Positions 1-11,449 of a stretch of 64,000 nucleotides of DNA are shown here, piece by piece. Where the stretch lies: assembly GCA_028554645.1 (NCBI GenBank), contig JAQOOI010000004.1:89402-153401 (forward strand). Direction: 5' to 3'. A model generated the notes under the pieces. It was not told the origin of the DNA, did not search any database, and saw nothing but the letters and a program-made list of their open reading frames with translations. This DNA comes from Omphalotus guepiniiformis. Taxonomy: Eukaryota > Basidiomycota > Agaricomycetes > Agaricales > Omphalotaceae. How positions within the stretch are numbered: position 1 is the stretch's first letter; every line of letters begins with the position of its first letter. A program made the translations under genes and the position numbers.

Positions 1-141
1 TTGGAAGACCCGGGTTTGGTGGTCGGAGGAGAAGTAGTTTGTGGGGTGAGCGACGATTGCCCAGTGGGAACCTGTTGGTTGACCTCGGCTGTCGATTTGG
101 GAGTAGAGGGCGATACCGATGTTGACTTGGGGGGAAGGCAT
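1..141 (-). CDS. 5' part of an unknown Agaricomycete gene, cut by the left edge
   Basis: On the minus strand an ATG at 141 opens a frame that stays open for 47 codons to the window edge. The peptide begins MPSPQVNIGIALYSQ and continues with a GSHWAIVAHP-like stretch. This resembles small basidiomycete proteins of unknown function with an N-terminal HWAL(V/I)-type motif; that is recognition from memory, not a search. Start choice rests on the first in-frame ATG and on protein-like composition. The rest of the gene lies outside the window, so neither length nor function can be judged. Confidence 0.5.
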   Translation of the reverse strand, partial: MPSPQVNIGIALYSQIDSRGQPTGSHWAIVAHPTNYFSSDHQTRVFQ

Positions 142-539
142 AGCGGTAGATCGGGTTGTTCGGTAGATCGGTAGGGATAGGTTGTTGAGTGTGTTAAGAG
201 GAGCGTAGGCGTTGATGTCGAATGAGAGGCGACTGAGGGAAAGGTCGAGCTCTAGCAGACCAGTTACATAGTACCATGTCAAAGCAAATGAAGTGGCACC
301 GAAACGCAAGAAACAATGGCCCGCCGGGGGACTCGAAGAAGCGTACGCAGCGAAGTGGATTCGAACGACTTTCCTTTCTTTTTCCCGGGGGGGTTGGGAT
401 TCGGGGGGTGTCTTGAGTGGCCTCCGCGATGCAGAAACAAAAGGCAACAAACCCCCTTGCGACATTGAATTGAATACCACAATCCACAGAGAAGTGTAAC
501 TACTTTGTTCCGTGAAACTTAGATTGTTAAATAGCACTT
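142..539. other. No gene recognised
   Basis: Presumed upstream region of the edge gene. A 97-codon minus-strand open frame lies here (194-487), but it is rich in Cys, Phe and Pro, lacks domain-like patterning, and is overlapped by equally open frames on both strands. I read it as chance. Confidence 0.4.
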
Positions 540-1340
540 GAAATTCTGTTGAAACCGGTTGAAATATTCCTGGAACTTCTTCGATCTTTGCGGAATTGTG
601 TGAGAATCGGTCCCCTCCACACTGGATGGATTTCAATGGAACTCACTCTAACTTACTGAAATCGTGAGGAACGTATCCTTGCTCTGCCGCACTTCTTTCA
701 ATGAAACTCGGTGATCACTGACTGAAATCGTTGAAATACAACTGAACTTGGATGGATTTCAATGGAACTCACTCTAACTTACTGAAATCGTGAGGAACGT
801 ATCCTTGCTCTGCCGCACTTCTTTCAATGAAACTCGGTGATCACTGACTGAAATCGTTGAAATACAACTGAACTTGACGGCTAGCAAAACCTACTGAAAT
901 GTTACCTGAATCAACCACCACCGATCGTATGAAAACTTTGGTTATATGGGGGGAGATACACTGAAACAGGTAAATGTAAGGGGTGGATTTAACGACGTTC
1001 CTATGAAGATCTTTGGAGGAAAAGCAGGGGAATACAATGAAAAACTGAAAGATAAGGAGCGGAATTCATGACCTGCGTATCCAACTTGAAGAAAACAGGG
1101 GGTACACTGAAAAAAACACGGGGGGATACAATGAAATATTCAGATATAAGCACAGGCATTCATGACGTCCCTATGAAAACTTCGAGAATATTGGGGTTGC
1201 GGGGTACACTGACTCGGAAACTCGGTAATGTAAGAAAAAGACCTCACGACGTTGCGATGAACACCTCAAGAATGGGACGGGGGTACACTGGAACAAAATG
1301 TAAGCTGTGAAACCTGGGGGGATACACAACGAAGTACTTA
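540..1340. repeat. Degenerate TGAAAY/TGGAAY word array with a 126-bp tandem duplication
   Basis: The plus strand is densely sown with words such as TGAAAC, TGAAAT, TGGAAC and GGAAAC. A 126-bp segment is directly duplicated at about 622-749 and 748-875, nearly identical. Between 940 and 1330 a second motif, GGGG(G/A)TACA(C/A)TGAA, recurs about seven times. A phrase of the form ACGACGTnCCTATGAAnA recurs near 991, 1163 and 1245, as if an older unit of about 85-90 bp had decayed. No convincing gene is present; the 80-codon open frame at 1068-1310 is built from the repeat words. Confidence 0.7.
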
Positions 1341-1343
1341 CCG

Positions 1344-1925
1344 TTACAAGGACGCAGCGCGAGACATTACTGGGCGGATCAAGTCTCTGACGACGTGCGC
1401 TGCCGAGCCTCTGAATTCAAAGAGCTCATTGTGCCTTCGGCGGCAGTGTGCGCAAACCTCCCGGGGCCGGCGTGTGCATATGTCGTCCAGCATCGCATGA
1501 CAGATGTGTTCTGAAATGTGGTCAGTGACGGCGGGGTTGAAAAACGACGACGTGCCTGCACGAATGTAGTGGCGGGCGTGAACTGCGAACCACCACTTAT
1601 GATTTTGCCCCCTACACTGCCTTGCCCACTCCCGTCTTCGCCGCCGAATGTTTGTTGTACGACCAACCTTGAACAGCTTCGTCCCGACAACGTGAAACAC
1701 GTATAAAAAACCTGGGCGGTCGAACGGATACACCCGTTGACACGCTACGCGTACGGGCCTGCAATACATGTGGTTGATAAGAAAAACAAGTCGTCGGGAT
1801 GGTCTCGCGACAAAGAGAGTCGAACGGAATGAGCGATGAAAGCAGTGCGTCGTGAATAAGTGGTGGGACGCTTCTACGACGCAATGAAAATAAATAAAGA
1901 GCGGCACAAACGGAGAGGCAGTCAA
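1344..1925 (-). CDS. T5orf172 / GIY-YIG-like domain protein
   Basis: This is an uninterrupted 193-residue reading frame. The middle carries the pattern GFLYVF, eleven residues, then LFKVGRT followed by a basic run and W-A-R-Q-C. This is the two-strand core of the T5orf172/DUF1766 branch of the GIY-YIG nuclease fold. Downstream, a CxxC-like cluster (VCAHC), a preceding acidic H-x-(small)-L stretch and ELFEFRG match fungal members, in which an H...RRP..(V)C..C..(R)H.E.F.F pattern follows the core. The family is thought to bind or nick DNA; the role of fungal copies is unknown. The first 70 residues look poorly conserved, so the start at 1925 is tentative. A diverged direct duplicate overlaps its 5' end. 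Confidence 0.65.
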   Translation of the reverse strand: MTASPFVPLFIYFHCVVEASHHLFTTHCFHRSFRSTLFVARPSRRLVFLINHMYCRPVRVACQRVYPFDRPGFLYVFHVVGTKLFKVGRTTNIRRRRREWARQCRGQNHKWWFAVHARHYIRAGTSSFFNPAVTDHISEHICHAMLDDICTRRPREVCAHCRRRHNELFEFRGSAAHVVRDLIRPVMSRAASL

Positions 1926-2157
1926 TTAAAAGAGGTGCTGAGGATGCGATTGAGGGAGGATGTTGAGGTACTCGCCACTCACCAACGGAGACTTGAAACC
2001 AACAAAGAAATGAAACTGACGCTGTTTAGGGTGCCGTGAAGTGGTGGGACGGACTTCTAGGCGACGCGACGAAAAATTAAGAGCGGCGCAGATGGAGACG
2101 CGCTCAATTGAAAGATTTGCCGAGGACGCGATTGGGAGAGGATGGCGAGAATGCGAC
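1857..2157. repeat. Diverged direct duplication, about 182-bp spacing
   Basis: The segment starting GTGGTGGGACG at about 1860-1968 recurs with substitutions at about 2041-2157. Both contain the words AAGAGCGGC, GGAGA, CAATT(A/G)AAAGA and GAGGA(T/C)GCGATTG. The first copy overlaps the 5' end of the T5orf172 gene and the second lies just upstream, so this may be a duplicated 5' exon or promoter of that gene. Confidence 0.6.
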
Positions 2158-2399
2158 CTATGCACTGGATTGAGCCCCGCTGAGGTAAAAAGTTCGATGC
2201 TTTTTCAAGAAAACAACTACTTGAGTTACATAAAACTCAGAGCTGACCGAAGCTGAACGTGAACGGATTTATTTACCTTCGCACATTGTACAGTTAGGCA
2301 CATTGTACATTTGGACGAGTTTGGAAATGTATCGCTCACTCACAACCTTTGTGAAACGGAGCTAGCAAACGCCTAGAAGAGACTTTTGTCAGATGGATG

Positions 2400-3480
2400 A
2401 CAACAAGCTTTCAGAAATAGAAATTAGCCACTCACGATGCCTTTACATAGCTTGACATAGAATAATAGGTAAAGTACATACTATATGACCTATAAATGAT
2501 TGTAGCGAAGCGTTCGTCGGCCCTCGGTTGACGTCGCAAGTGACTTTGGATTTGTAGTCAGATTCCTGCCGACACTCAGTTGTGGAACCGACAATTCCTG
2601 AGACGCGCAAAGCAACAGGGGTGTTCATGCGGGGCACAGTCAGGACCGACGATACCTGACAACGAAAACCCAGTGGAGAGAACACAATGGAACAGGGTGG
2701 GATTGAGGGGAAACTCAGTTGGAACCGATAATAGCTGACACCCGCCCGCTGCATCGAAAACCCACTGGAGGGAACAGGATGGAACAGGATGGAACAGGGG
2801 GGAACCGAGGGGGAACCGAGGGGGAACTCAGTTGGAACCGACGATTCCTGACACCAGCTGCAATGAAAATGCATCCTTGAAAACGCAATGGAACAGGGTG
2901 GAAATGAGGGGGAACCGAGGGGGAACTCAGTTGGAACCGACGATTCCTGACACCAGCTGCAATGAAAATGCATACTTGAAAACGCAATGGAACAGGGTGG
3001 AAATGAGGGGGAACTCAGTTGGAACTGACAATTCCTGCCACCAGACCCAAGGGAAATCCACTGCTGAAATTGCAATGGAATATGGTGGAGATGTAGGAAA
3101 TCCTTCATGCGGGAGCATCACCTAGATACATTGTTAACTTCAGCAGATGAAGGACGAAGATCATGTGGAAATCTCGCCAAACATCCGCATCTATACAACC
3201 TCGGCTGAAAACCTCAATTTGAGCAGTCTTGCACTGAATTGCGGTTAACATGCATGGAACCCAAACACTCATGCAACCGGTTAGTCGACTTCGGTATCGT
3301 TGGTGAAACCAGGCGGAATTGTGTTGAGTTTTGCAAGTGGATAAGCGGCAGCGCCCCTGAAAAAAACACCTGGAACGAAACGGAATAGACCGAAATCACA
3401 ATGACATCTTACAAGTGAATAAGTGACAGTGCCACTGAAAAAACCTGGAATGAAGCGGAATGGATTGAAACTCAACATGA
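2400..3480. repeat. Degenerate TGGAAC/TGAAAA array with a 99-bp tandem unit
   Basis: This zone is made of the same short plus-strand words as 540-1340: GGAACAGG, GGAACTCAG, TGAAAACGCAATGG and so on. A clear tandem unit of about 99 bp, containing GACGATTCCTGACACCAGC, occurs at about 2841 and 2940, with partial copies near 2740 and 3030. Because 99 is a multiple of three, the minus strand keeps a 221-codon open frame (2443-3108). That frame is low-complexity repeat translation rather than a recognisable protein. No gene is called between 2166 and 3865. Confidence 0.65.
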
Positions 3481-3865
3481 AATCCTACCCGGGACACACC
3501 GTCTGTGAGGTATGAATACATACAGTGCAGGGTGCGCGACGACGTTGACTGAAACATACAACATAGAGTTACTCTCGCCAACACATAGGGATAAAGAAAA
3601 CATGAAAGAGATTGAATTTTCGTTGCACAACATGACAATACGCCGATCTAAAAACACAAGTTCAGCCATACCATCCGGCCCCATTCGACCAATAAAAAGG
3701 GGCACCTATTACTCCACGTCGCTCCTTTCCTCTCCGGTAGACTCCTCTGACGAACTGCCATTCTCGTCCTCACTCCCTGGGTCCGACAGGGAATTACCGC
3801 TCAGAGTCGGGTCAACAAACGCTGGTCGCTCGCTGCCAGACGTAGGTCAGAACTCGTTCAGACCA

Positions 3866-6800
3866 CTACGCGCCCAAGCCCACGTACCTATGCAGTTTCG
3901 GAAACCCTTCCTGCTCTTTGTTTCGGAACTCCAAAACGACATCAGCCAAACACTTCCCTTCAGGAATCACCCGCAAACTCTCGATTCCCGATGCCTCAAA
4001 CCTCCCTTGACATTGTTTCTCCAATGTCATGAACAACTGCTGCTGCTGCAAAGCATATGCCACCTGCCCTGGTGACATTCGTAAAGAACCTTCTTGTACA
4101 TCCTTGGTCCACTGTGTCCCGGCGAGTTCCTGTACGTGGTGACCAGCCCCCGTAGAGGGCTTCCACGTCGTTTGCTTTGATATATCACCCCACACTTGAG
4201 CCATTTTCTGGAACGTCTTGATACACCTATGAAACTCGGCGTGTTTGATTTCGAGAGTCTCTCGCCACCGCTCGAACTCAGCTTCGTCCCTGAAGAATTT
4301 GACTCGGTCCTCTGGTTTCCAAGAATCAATCACCTCATCACCGAGTGCGAACAATCACTTACGCTCCCTCGCCCATTCTTCTGACTCAACATCGTTGGCA
4401 GTTACTTTCCAGATGAAGCCATCAAGTATAGCCCCTGACATTTTGGAACCCTCCACGTGCGCGCCTTCGATTTTCCGCTTTTTCAGCGGGCGTCTGCCTT
4501 CGCTATTATCGTCGTCGTGGTCCGAGTTTCCCCGTGCAGGTGCTTATGCTCGACGTCAATCAACTCAGTCAGCAGCGAGTTTAGAGGTGACGCACCGGTA
4601 CGGCGTGACATTTGGGTCCCAAAATGCCCTATAGCCTCTGTGTACAGTCAGCCCCTGCCTGACACCGCAGAGCAACAAGGTGCCCACCTCGACCTCCAAC
4701 CCCTTGTCCCCTCCTCCTTTTCTCAGATTGAGCCATTGTAATGCCCCCGCCAGACCGACCCTGGAACCCTGGCCTCATTCGCCACAGACTACCATCAGCT
4801 CTGAGAGAGTCGCCCAAAGCACGTTTGACATGCGTTGGCTTTCTATACGTGTCTTCCACCGTCAGCTTTGGACAGGCGGTTGATTTTTCCTCGATCGCCC
4901 CCAGGGCCACCAACGCGCTGCGGTGGCGGTTGTAGTCTTCCAATTGCTGCAATCTCACACGCTCGAACCGCTTGATTTCCTCCGTGCTCCTGGTGTTCTG
5001 CTCCTGACCTCTGTTGTGCACGTTCTTGTTATCAAAGATTGCCGATAACAGTCGGACGGTCGCCTGTAGTGCCAGGATGAGCGACCAGGCCCCTGCCTTT
5101 CGCAGCAATACCTCCCGCTCCGACACCTCCTCCATTCCTGAAGCAGCACGCTCCATCAACGGGAGATCTGAGGGGAGAAATAGCCTTTCCTCCTCAACAT
5201 CTGTGACGGTCAATGCTAACACTCTATCCCCCACATCCGGCATGATCACTCTCTGGCGCTCACGCCATCGGTCTATACGCCGCGACATTCGCTCTCGCAT
5301 TTCTATCACTTGTTCTTCGGCATCCCTATCTGCTGCGCGTCCATGACCCTGCAGACTTCTGACTTTTCGGCGCAATGCTGCTCTGAACACACAATTAGCT
5401 CGTTGCAACCCCCTAGCAATAACTCACTGAGCATCCTCAATCTCCACACCTTCCCTCAAAAACCTCACCACCGCGGACTGTGTCGCTGACATGCCAGTCC
5501 CAAGCACACACGGTAAATCGGACTTCATCAACCGTTGAACCTCCCGACGCAATGTAGACGCTTTTCAGTATTGGTAGGATCAGGTCTCTGCCAGTAGCTA
5601 TCACAGATACTGCACGTACACTCGGAGTGCTCAGTAGCATAGACTGAATGAACCACTCGTTTGTGTTTCCTGTCAAATCTTGGCGACCGATCCATGGCAT
5701 TCCATTCCTCTATCCTATCTTTATGAATGTCGTACAACGCCTGTAGATTGTTTCTCGTCTGGAAGTAACGTTTCTTCGCGGTCTCCAGTTCCTTTTGCAA
5801 TTGCAAACCTGAATCTCCGCATTAGCATCGTCTCACCTCCGTTGACCGACATCAGGATGAACTCACTCATTCCCATGACTTTGCGAGTATTCCACGACAG
5901 AAACACCTGGATAATTGCATCCTGCCGCTGCCCGTGGCTCATTTGACGAATTGACGGGCCCAGCAAATTGAGTTCGGGCCATACCAGCTCAGCAGTTTCG
6001 CCAGGAAAGTGCCCAATGGAATCTTTGTATGACGAGGAGAACAAATACATGCACATATCTAGGTGATTGCGCACATGTGCGGCCGGTATTGTAAACCGAA
6101 ACGAATTCGTCTGATGGGCCAGATGCGGAAACCAACGCTTCATGCGCTCCACAACGTGGGCAGAGTAGGTGCAATTACTGTCATAGCTGAGCGGTTGATC
6201 TGGCACGGAACCCTTGTCAAACATTCGGAGTTCCAAAGCCTTCGCCAGTGCGAGATCGCTATTGGCGAATCTAGAGAGAGAGAATTTTCGGCTTGGCCTC
6301 GTGGGAACGACGGGGAAGGGAACGCACCTCTCGCCTCGCTGCATATCAACGGTGGAGTGGACGAAGATATGGTCACATTGAACGTTGATGACTCCTGTGA
6401 TATCCATCCCTTTGAACTTAAGCCTATTTTGCTTTTCCATCGCCTTGATAAAACCACAGTTAGCCTTCTCCTGAACCAGTCCTTGTGAGTGCTGGCTACC
6501 CAAATTCATCGGCTCACATACCTCAGGACCTCGCCGTGGACCTGTTACACGGTCCATCTCCGCACCAGCCGTCGTCACCCCCTGATTTCCGGCCTTCTGT
6601 AGCTGTGGAACCTCTGCAAGGTACGCATTTTCTCGCGCAGCACTAGGGAAAACCGATCGCCCTTGGTAAAGCGAGATGTCTGTCGGATCATGGTTCTTAC
6701 TATAGTGGTTGGCCTGAAAATTGCCATCTAGGGTGCGCCTGCAGGCATGTAGGTGGCTAAGAACTCATCAGCACCACTCCTGCCACCCGACATAACTTGG

Positions 6801-7874
6801 CCTGCGTACCGAAGTTCCACTGGCACACCAGCCCACCCTGGCTCCAAATTCACCCCTTCTTCCGGACATGTGGGACAATAGACGACCATGTTGCCTACCG
6901 GGCGGCGGGGAAAGTAGACATCAATTCCATGACCTTGCCCCAACCATTTATTGGCTCGCAGGTAGCTCCAGATGCGTGACACCAACAGGAATTTTGCATA
7001 AAATTCCTGTATGACTCCAAGTCAGCCACGTAAAAACAAAAGAGAGTATGCACTCAACGGGAATCTCCTGGGGGTATGAGTGGTTTGTGAGCCCTGCCAG
7101 TGCTTTGCAGTAATCGTATGCGGTGGCCTTCGAACACTCGCACAGCACCTGAAACTCTCGTAGAGCACGCAACGTGAAAGCTGTTCCTGGGTCAGTGAAT
7201 GAACCCGGGAATAGATTGGCTTCGAACAATTGCTCCCACTTTCGCGGTGGGCCGGCACACCCACAGAACTTGACTTTTGTACCGTGTACCCCATTGGTAT
7301 CGACAACGGTCAGGAGCAGGCTTTGATGGGCCGCCAAGGGACAGGGATCCCCCCCATGACCTAAATGAACGGCCCAGGTCTCGTCCAAACGAGACAAATC
7401 ATATCTGGTGAAGAAGGTGTCCTCCGGTCCCCAGAATTCGGCCCAATGGAAGGGGTTATGCTTGTGGGCCTGAAGGAAGCACCCTTTACAGAGCGGTCTC
7501 AACTGAAAGCAATCCCTGCAGCGAGTGGTGCGCTCTCCTACACCGCAGTCGCACGCAGTGCCGATCCTAGGGTCTGCGGCCTTCTGCATGTACATGCACA
7601 AAATGAGCAGAAAATGAACTCCATATTGCTCCAAAAGTGTTGCTCTCTATGCACGCAATTCGTTAGCTGTTCCTTCACGACAATGACGACGTCAATTCAC
7701 CCTTGTCTTGCCCTCTGTCTGGCCTTCGTTTTCACTGGCCTTCCTCTCGCCACTCTCAGGACCAGGCGTCTTAGACGACGTACTGGGAGTTGGTAGCACG
7801 TAACGCATCACCATGGCTTTCTCAAGCTCACTCTGTGAGACCTGTCCGCGTCCTCGACCCATCGTAGTACCCAA
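3866..7874 (-). CDS. KDZ-type transposase with CxC2 cysteine cluster
   Basis: This gene has about ten exons on the minus strand. It likely begins at an ATG near 7874 (or 7862, MGRGRGQVSQ) and stops at 3866. A cysteine cluster around 7560-7480 (CDCG, CRDC, CKGC, then HWAEFW) matches the CxC2-like domain attached to KDZ transposases. At about 6900-6800 is VYCPTCPEEGVNLEPGW. The catalytic region at 6430-5900 shows CDHIFVHSTVDMQRGER, YDSNCTYSAHVVER, IPAAHVRNHLDMCMYLF and the acidic PGETAELVWPELN, the expected order of KDZ blocks. Conserved downstream blocks include LFLPSDLP, NTRSTEEI, ALGDSLRADGSLWR, EDRVKFFRDEAEFERWRE and a C-terminal helical segment. Frames join at standard introns; one exon lies at about 4355-4500. 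I saw no nonsense break, so it may be intact, but terminal inverted repeats and target duplications were not found. It would act in the nucleus on its own DNA ends. Confidence 0.85.
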
Positions 7875-8685
7875 TGTTGAGTCTGTGGGGTGTACCGTGT
7901 CGGTCGATGGTAGTTTTCTCCCAAGTGGAAAGATGAACCAGCCCGTACGATTCTCGAATCTTTCCCATAATGAGCAGTTCGTCCGCCCCGCCAGAAAGAA
8001 TGCGCTTCATCTAGATCTTCGCGGCTCATAGTTCTTTGCCGGACTCATGAGTCGCTTATGTAGCCCCGGGTACAGTGCTGTGCTGTGTCAAAAATCCTGA
8101 AGGAGAGTGTCAAGCAGTTGCAAGAAAAACGCGAGAGACGGGTGCAGTCGGTTGCACCTGATCCGCCCTGACGACGGATCGATTTACCGGTCTGATCTGG
8201 AGAATTGTCCGGCTGCTCGTGGTCTGAGCGTGGGAAGTTGGAGTCTGGGTACTAAGTATGTAGTAATGTACCTTCATCTTTCTCGGAGTTTTTCGTCGGA
8301 GTCAACGACTAAGCTCCTTTCCACTAAATTTCGCTGAGTCATTCTTACACATGCATAGATAACACTCGAATTTCTTGGAGACTTAGCAGGAACATCTCCT
8401 TGCCGTGAAATGTCTTTATTTTAACATATTTATAAGTTATCGGCAGCATGTCCTAAGTATCAACGTTCCTAAGTGGCCCGAGGTGGTGCCTTGGAAGGAA
8501 TACAAAATATACTCATTGTTTGAGTGCAAGCAAGTCTCCAGAAGTGCAATAAGTTACAGCATATCAACGGCTGAACACGTAGAGGATCGATTCACCTTTG
8601 AATGCAGCAGCACGTCATCGTTAATCAGAAGACTTTCAAAGGTAAGGATCTGCCATCGCTACTACACCGTGTTTGAGTATTGGGC
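7875..8685. other. No gene recognised (upstream of the KDZ transposase)
   Basis: Only short overlapping frames on both strands occur here; none has a recognisable motif. It probably includes the KDZ promoter. A pair of diverged terminal inverted repeats was looked for by eye on both sides of the transposase and not found. Confidence 0.4.
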
Positions 8686-9242
8686 TCACGATCCACAGCG
8701 GTGGAAAGACTCACAATACTCCGCAACAAGGTTTCCACTGAGCTCTGTGGGGGTAGGGATGTCGAGCAACACCCGGAACGCAACAAAGCTATTCATAGTT
8801 CGTTCAAACATCCGGTAACGGATGTGGATGCGATCGAGGGCTTTAGCCAGGCGCAATTCCTCCACTGCTAGACAAAAGTCCACCCCGGAAGCGTCCAAAG
8901 TGCCAGGAGGCCTGTGGTCGATGCCTTCGAGGTTGACTAGCTGTGTGCTATTTGACGACAGGACCGCCCATCGTACGTTGAGTGAAATAACAGCAACAAA
9001 GAACTGCTCGCAGAGGAAAATTTGTTCGGGAAATCTTCGTTTGGTGTCAATTATGAAGTCCTAAGAAAGGGTTGGTCAGGATCCAAATTCAAGATTAGTA
9101 GGGTGTTTACCGCAGTTATGCCTAGAGTGCACAAATGAGAGAGTTCAGTCCGGTCAAGAGCGCCTGTGACAACAGCCACGACAAATTTTTCGCTTTTTTT
9201 CGCGACGTTCACGACGTGTCCCTCGAAGGAGTCGGAAGACAT
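8686..9242 (-). CDS. Unknown two-exon protein, about 170 aa
   Basis: Exon 1 runs from an ATG at 9242 (MSSDSFEGHVVNVAKK) to about 9111. A phase-0 intron with GTAAAC donor and TTTCTTAG acceptor follows, then a long exon from 9060 to a stop at 8686. Exon 2 reads as ordinary protein (DFIIDTKRRFPEQIFLCEQF, later VDFCLAVEELRLAKALDRIH and FRVLLDIPTPTELSG). The joined frame is continuous and has balanced composition. I recognise no domain. It may belong to the KDZ element or to a neighbouring host gene. It lies on the same strand as the transposase, about 0.8 kb upstream of it. Confidence 0.5.
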
Positions 9243-9646
9243 CACTGTGGGCGGCTATTGGGGCGAACCAGCGTAGTAGCGGCTCCTATGTATGCAAACA
9301 ATGTATATGAATAGTTTGCGGTGCCGGCGTCATTTGGCCTGGACCGAACCCCTGAACCGTCTATTGAGATTGAATCGAGGAAGAGAGAGTCAGAGGGGAC
9401 GTACCAGTATAATTGGGGTTATGTGCGAACTGAAGTACCGACATACACCGAATCAATACGGAGCATCATTGTAAAACCATCAGTCCAGGCGAGATAGTGG
9501 CACATGGACCGGAATAAAGACGAACCGCTCTCAAGGCTCAGTCTGACCTAGTCTGACCCAAGGAAGACGTTGACAACAAATGCTGATGGGGTTATAATGA
9601 GCAAAAAAAAACCTGAGGCTAATAACTGGCTAATACAGTCCTCAAG

Positions 9647-10419
9647 CTAATACATTTGATACTGATATTCAAGTTCTCTATTGTCTCGTGCGCCCCGAAG
9701 TTCGTTCAACCCGGCGTGCACAGCCCAGTGTATACACTCCTCGAACCAGCGCACCACATCTGTCATGGTCTTCAAGATTGTCGTCACTTCGCGCCATGTC
9801 TCTGCAGATGGACCCATTGATTCAACTTTCGTAGCAGCTCTCGAAACCTTCATTTGAAGTCGGAGTAATGTATGATGGGGTCTGATGAGATACTGCAGCA
9901 CAAGACGTTTGCGATTTTCAGGATGTACTGAGCACCTGTCAATCAGCGCTTGAACAGAGCGATCGAGATGTACAGCAGGGTTGTCTTCGATTTTTGAGTC
10001 CCATCGTGATTGGACGCATCGTATATAGCTGAGCTTTTGCTTGATCAAGCGGCTGCGATTAAAGCGTTGAGCTAATCGGAGAGTGGCGTTTGGAGGGAGG
10101 TATGTACAGACCTAGGATCAGCACCTCGCGTCTCAATCCAGTTTTTACGTTTTTCTGTACGCCTATAAGATATATTATCGGCCCTTGAAGTACTTGAATC
10201 GATACAAGACTCACAATCTTTGTGCCTCGAGTGCATCATCAAGGTCTTCTGCCGCACGTCTTTCCCGCCTGTGGGCATTGATAGCCTCGCGGTTCCTGAA
10301 ATTGAAAACAAAGAGCAGTGAGCAAAAACATTCAGAGGCAAGGAAATTATTCACGCTGCGTAGTGTTTTTGGGAGTACGACCGTTGCGCTTCACGTTTCT
10401 GAGCTGCTGTAGTATATAG
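9647..10419 (-). CDS. Unknown multi-exon protein with a basic helical N-terminus
   Basis: At least three exons can be joined on the minus strand. One exon near 10419-10364 carries AAQKREAQRSYSQKHYA. The next, after a TTTTCAATTTCAG acceptor, carries NREAINAHRRERRAAEDLDD. The following exon reads RTEKRKNWIETRGADP and, after a short intron, joins the long exon 10054-9647 (KQKLSYIRCVQSRWDSKI, then VVRWFEECIHWAVHAGLNEL), ending at 9647. The R-rich YxxNREAINAxRR style is common in unnamed Agaricomycete proteins. The first exon is not fixed: it would lie in or beyond the adjoining 177-bp tandem array. Function unknown. Confidence 0.5.
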
Positions 10420-10444
10420 TTTACGTCGCGGCATTCAGAATTTA

Positions 10445-11316
10445 GTCTGAGAAGATGAGAGTCGGAGCCAAGTGTTACAAGCGAACTCAAGTGCGTAAAT
10501 AGACCGTACATTGGTGGTCTGAGATTTTGCTCAGCAATACTGTTTGCATGCACCTTCTTCCAACTTGAGATAATACATGAGAAATATGTTACCAGCACTT
10601 CTGTGTAGTTTGACGTAGATCGGTCTGAGAAGATGAGGTCCGAGCCAAGTGTTACAAGCAAACTCAAGTGCGTGTATAGACTGTACATTGGTGGTCTGAG
10701 ATTTTGCTCAGCAATACTGTTTGCACGCACCTCCTTCAAACTTGAAATAATACATGAGCAATATGTTACCAGCACTTCTGTGTAGTTTGACGTATATCGG
10801 TCTGAGAAGATGAGGTCCGAGCCAAGTGTTACAAGCAAACTCAAGTGCGTGTATAGACTGTACATTGGTGGTTTGAGATTTTGCTCAGCAATACTGTTTG
10901 CACGCACCTTCTTCAAACTTGAGATAATACATGAGAAATATGTTACCAGAACTTCTGTGTAGTTTGACGTAGATCGGTCTGAGAAGATGAGGTCCGAGCC
11001 AAGTGTTACAAGCAAACTCAAGTGCGTGTATAGACTGTACATTGGTGGTCTGAGATTTTGCTCAGCAATACTGTTTGCACGCACCTCCTTCAAACTTGAA
11101 ATAATACATGAGCAATATGTTACCAGCACTTCTGTGTAGTTTGACGTAGATCGGTCTGAGAAGATGAGGTCCGAGCCAAGTGTTACAAGCAAACTCAAGT
11201 GCGTAAATAAACTGTACATTGGTGGTCTGAGATTTTGCTCAGCAATACTGTTTGCACGCACCTTCTTCCAACTTGGGATCATACATGAGAAATATATTAC
11301 CAGCACTTCTGTGTAG
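10445..11316. repeat. 177-bp tandem array, about five copies
   Basis: The landmark CGGTCTGAGAAGATGAG occurs at 10621, 10798, 10975 and 11152, exactly 177 bp apart, with a diverged first copy at 10445. Identity between units is very high. Because 177 is a multiple of three, the minus strand stays open for 319 codons (10347-11306) and would give a repeated 59-residue unit containing SIAEQNLRPPMYSL. I do not call this a gene with confidence. Splice-like signals (CTG|GTAACATA, ..TCTCAG|A) occur in each unit, so repeated exon/intron pieces at the 5' end of the neighbouring 9.6-10.4 kb gene are another reading. Confidence 0.9.
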
Positions 11317-11449
11317 CATGAGCTATCGTTGACAAGTGATTCTCAAGAACAATCCCGAAGCGCGGGGCCTCTTTGGCAATCGTGGAACATAGGCTGGAAC
11401 AACTGATACATTCATTGCGCATTAAATGTAATGTATAATCCCAATACAT

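Noticed and set aside
194..487. 97-codon minus-strand ORF near the left edge
   Set aside because: It has atypical composition and equal openness in other frames, with no splice continuity to the edge gene.
2443..3108. 221-codon minus-strand ORF with SVPTEFPLGSPS-like repeats
   Set aside because: It is open because the 99-bp repeat is a multiple of three; the peptide is low-complexity with no start context or domain.
3512..4075. 187-codon plus-strand ORF
   Set aside because: It is antisense to the C-terminal exon of the KDZ transposase, whose minus-strand reading matches conserved blocks.
10445..11316. CRISPR-like regular repeat array
   Set aside because: The units are contiguous 177-bp tandem repeats without unique spacers, in a eukaryotic genome; this is not a CRISPR array.
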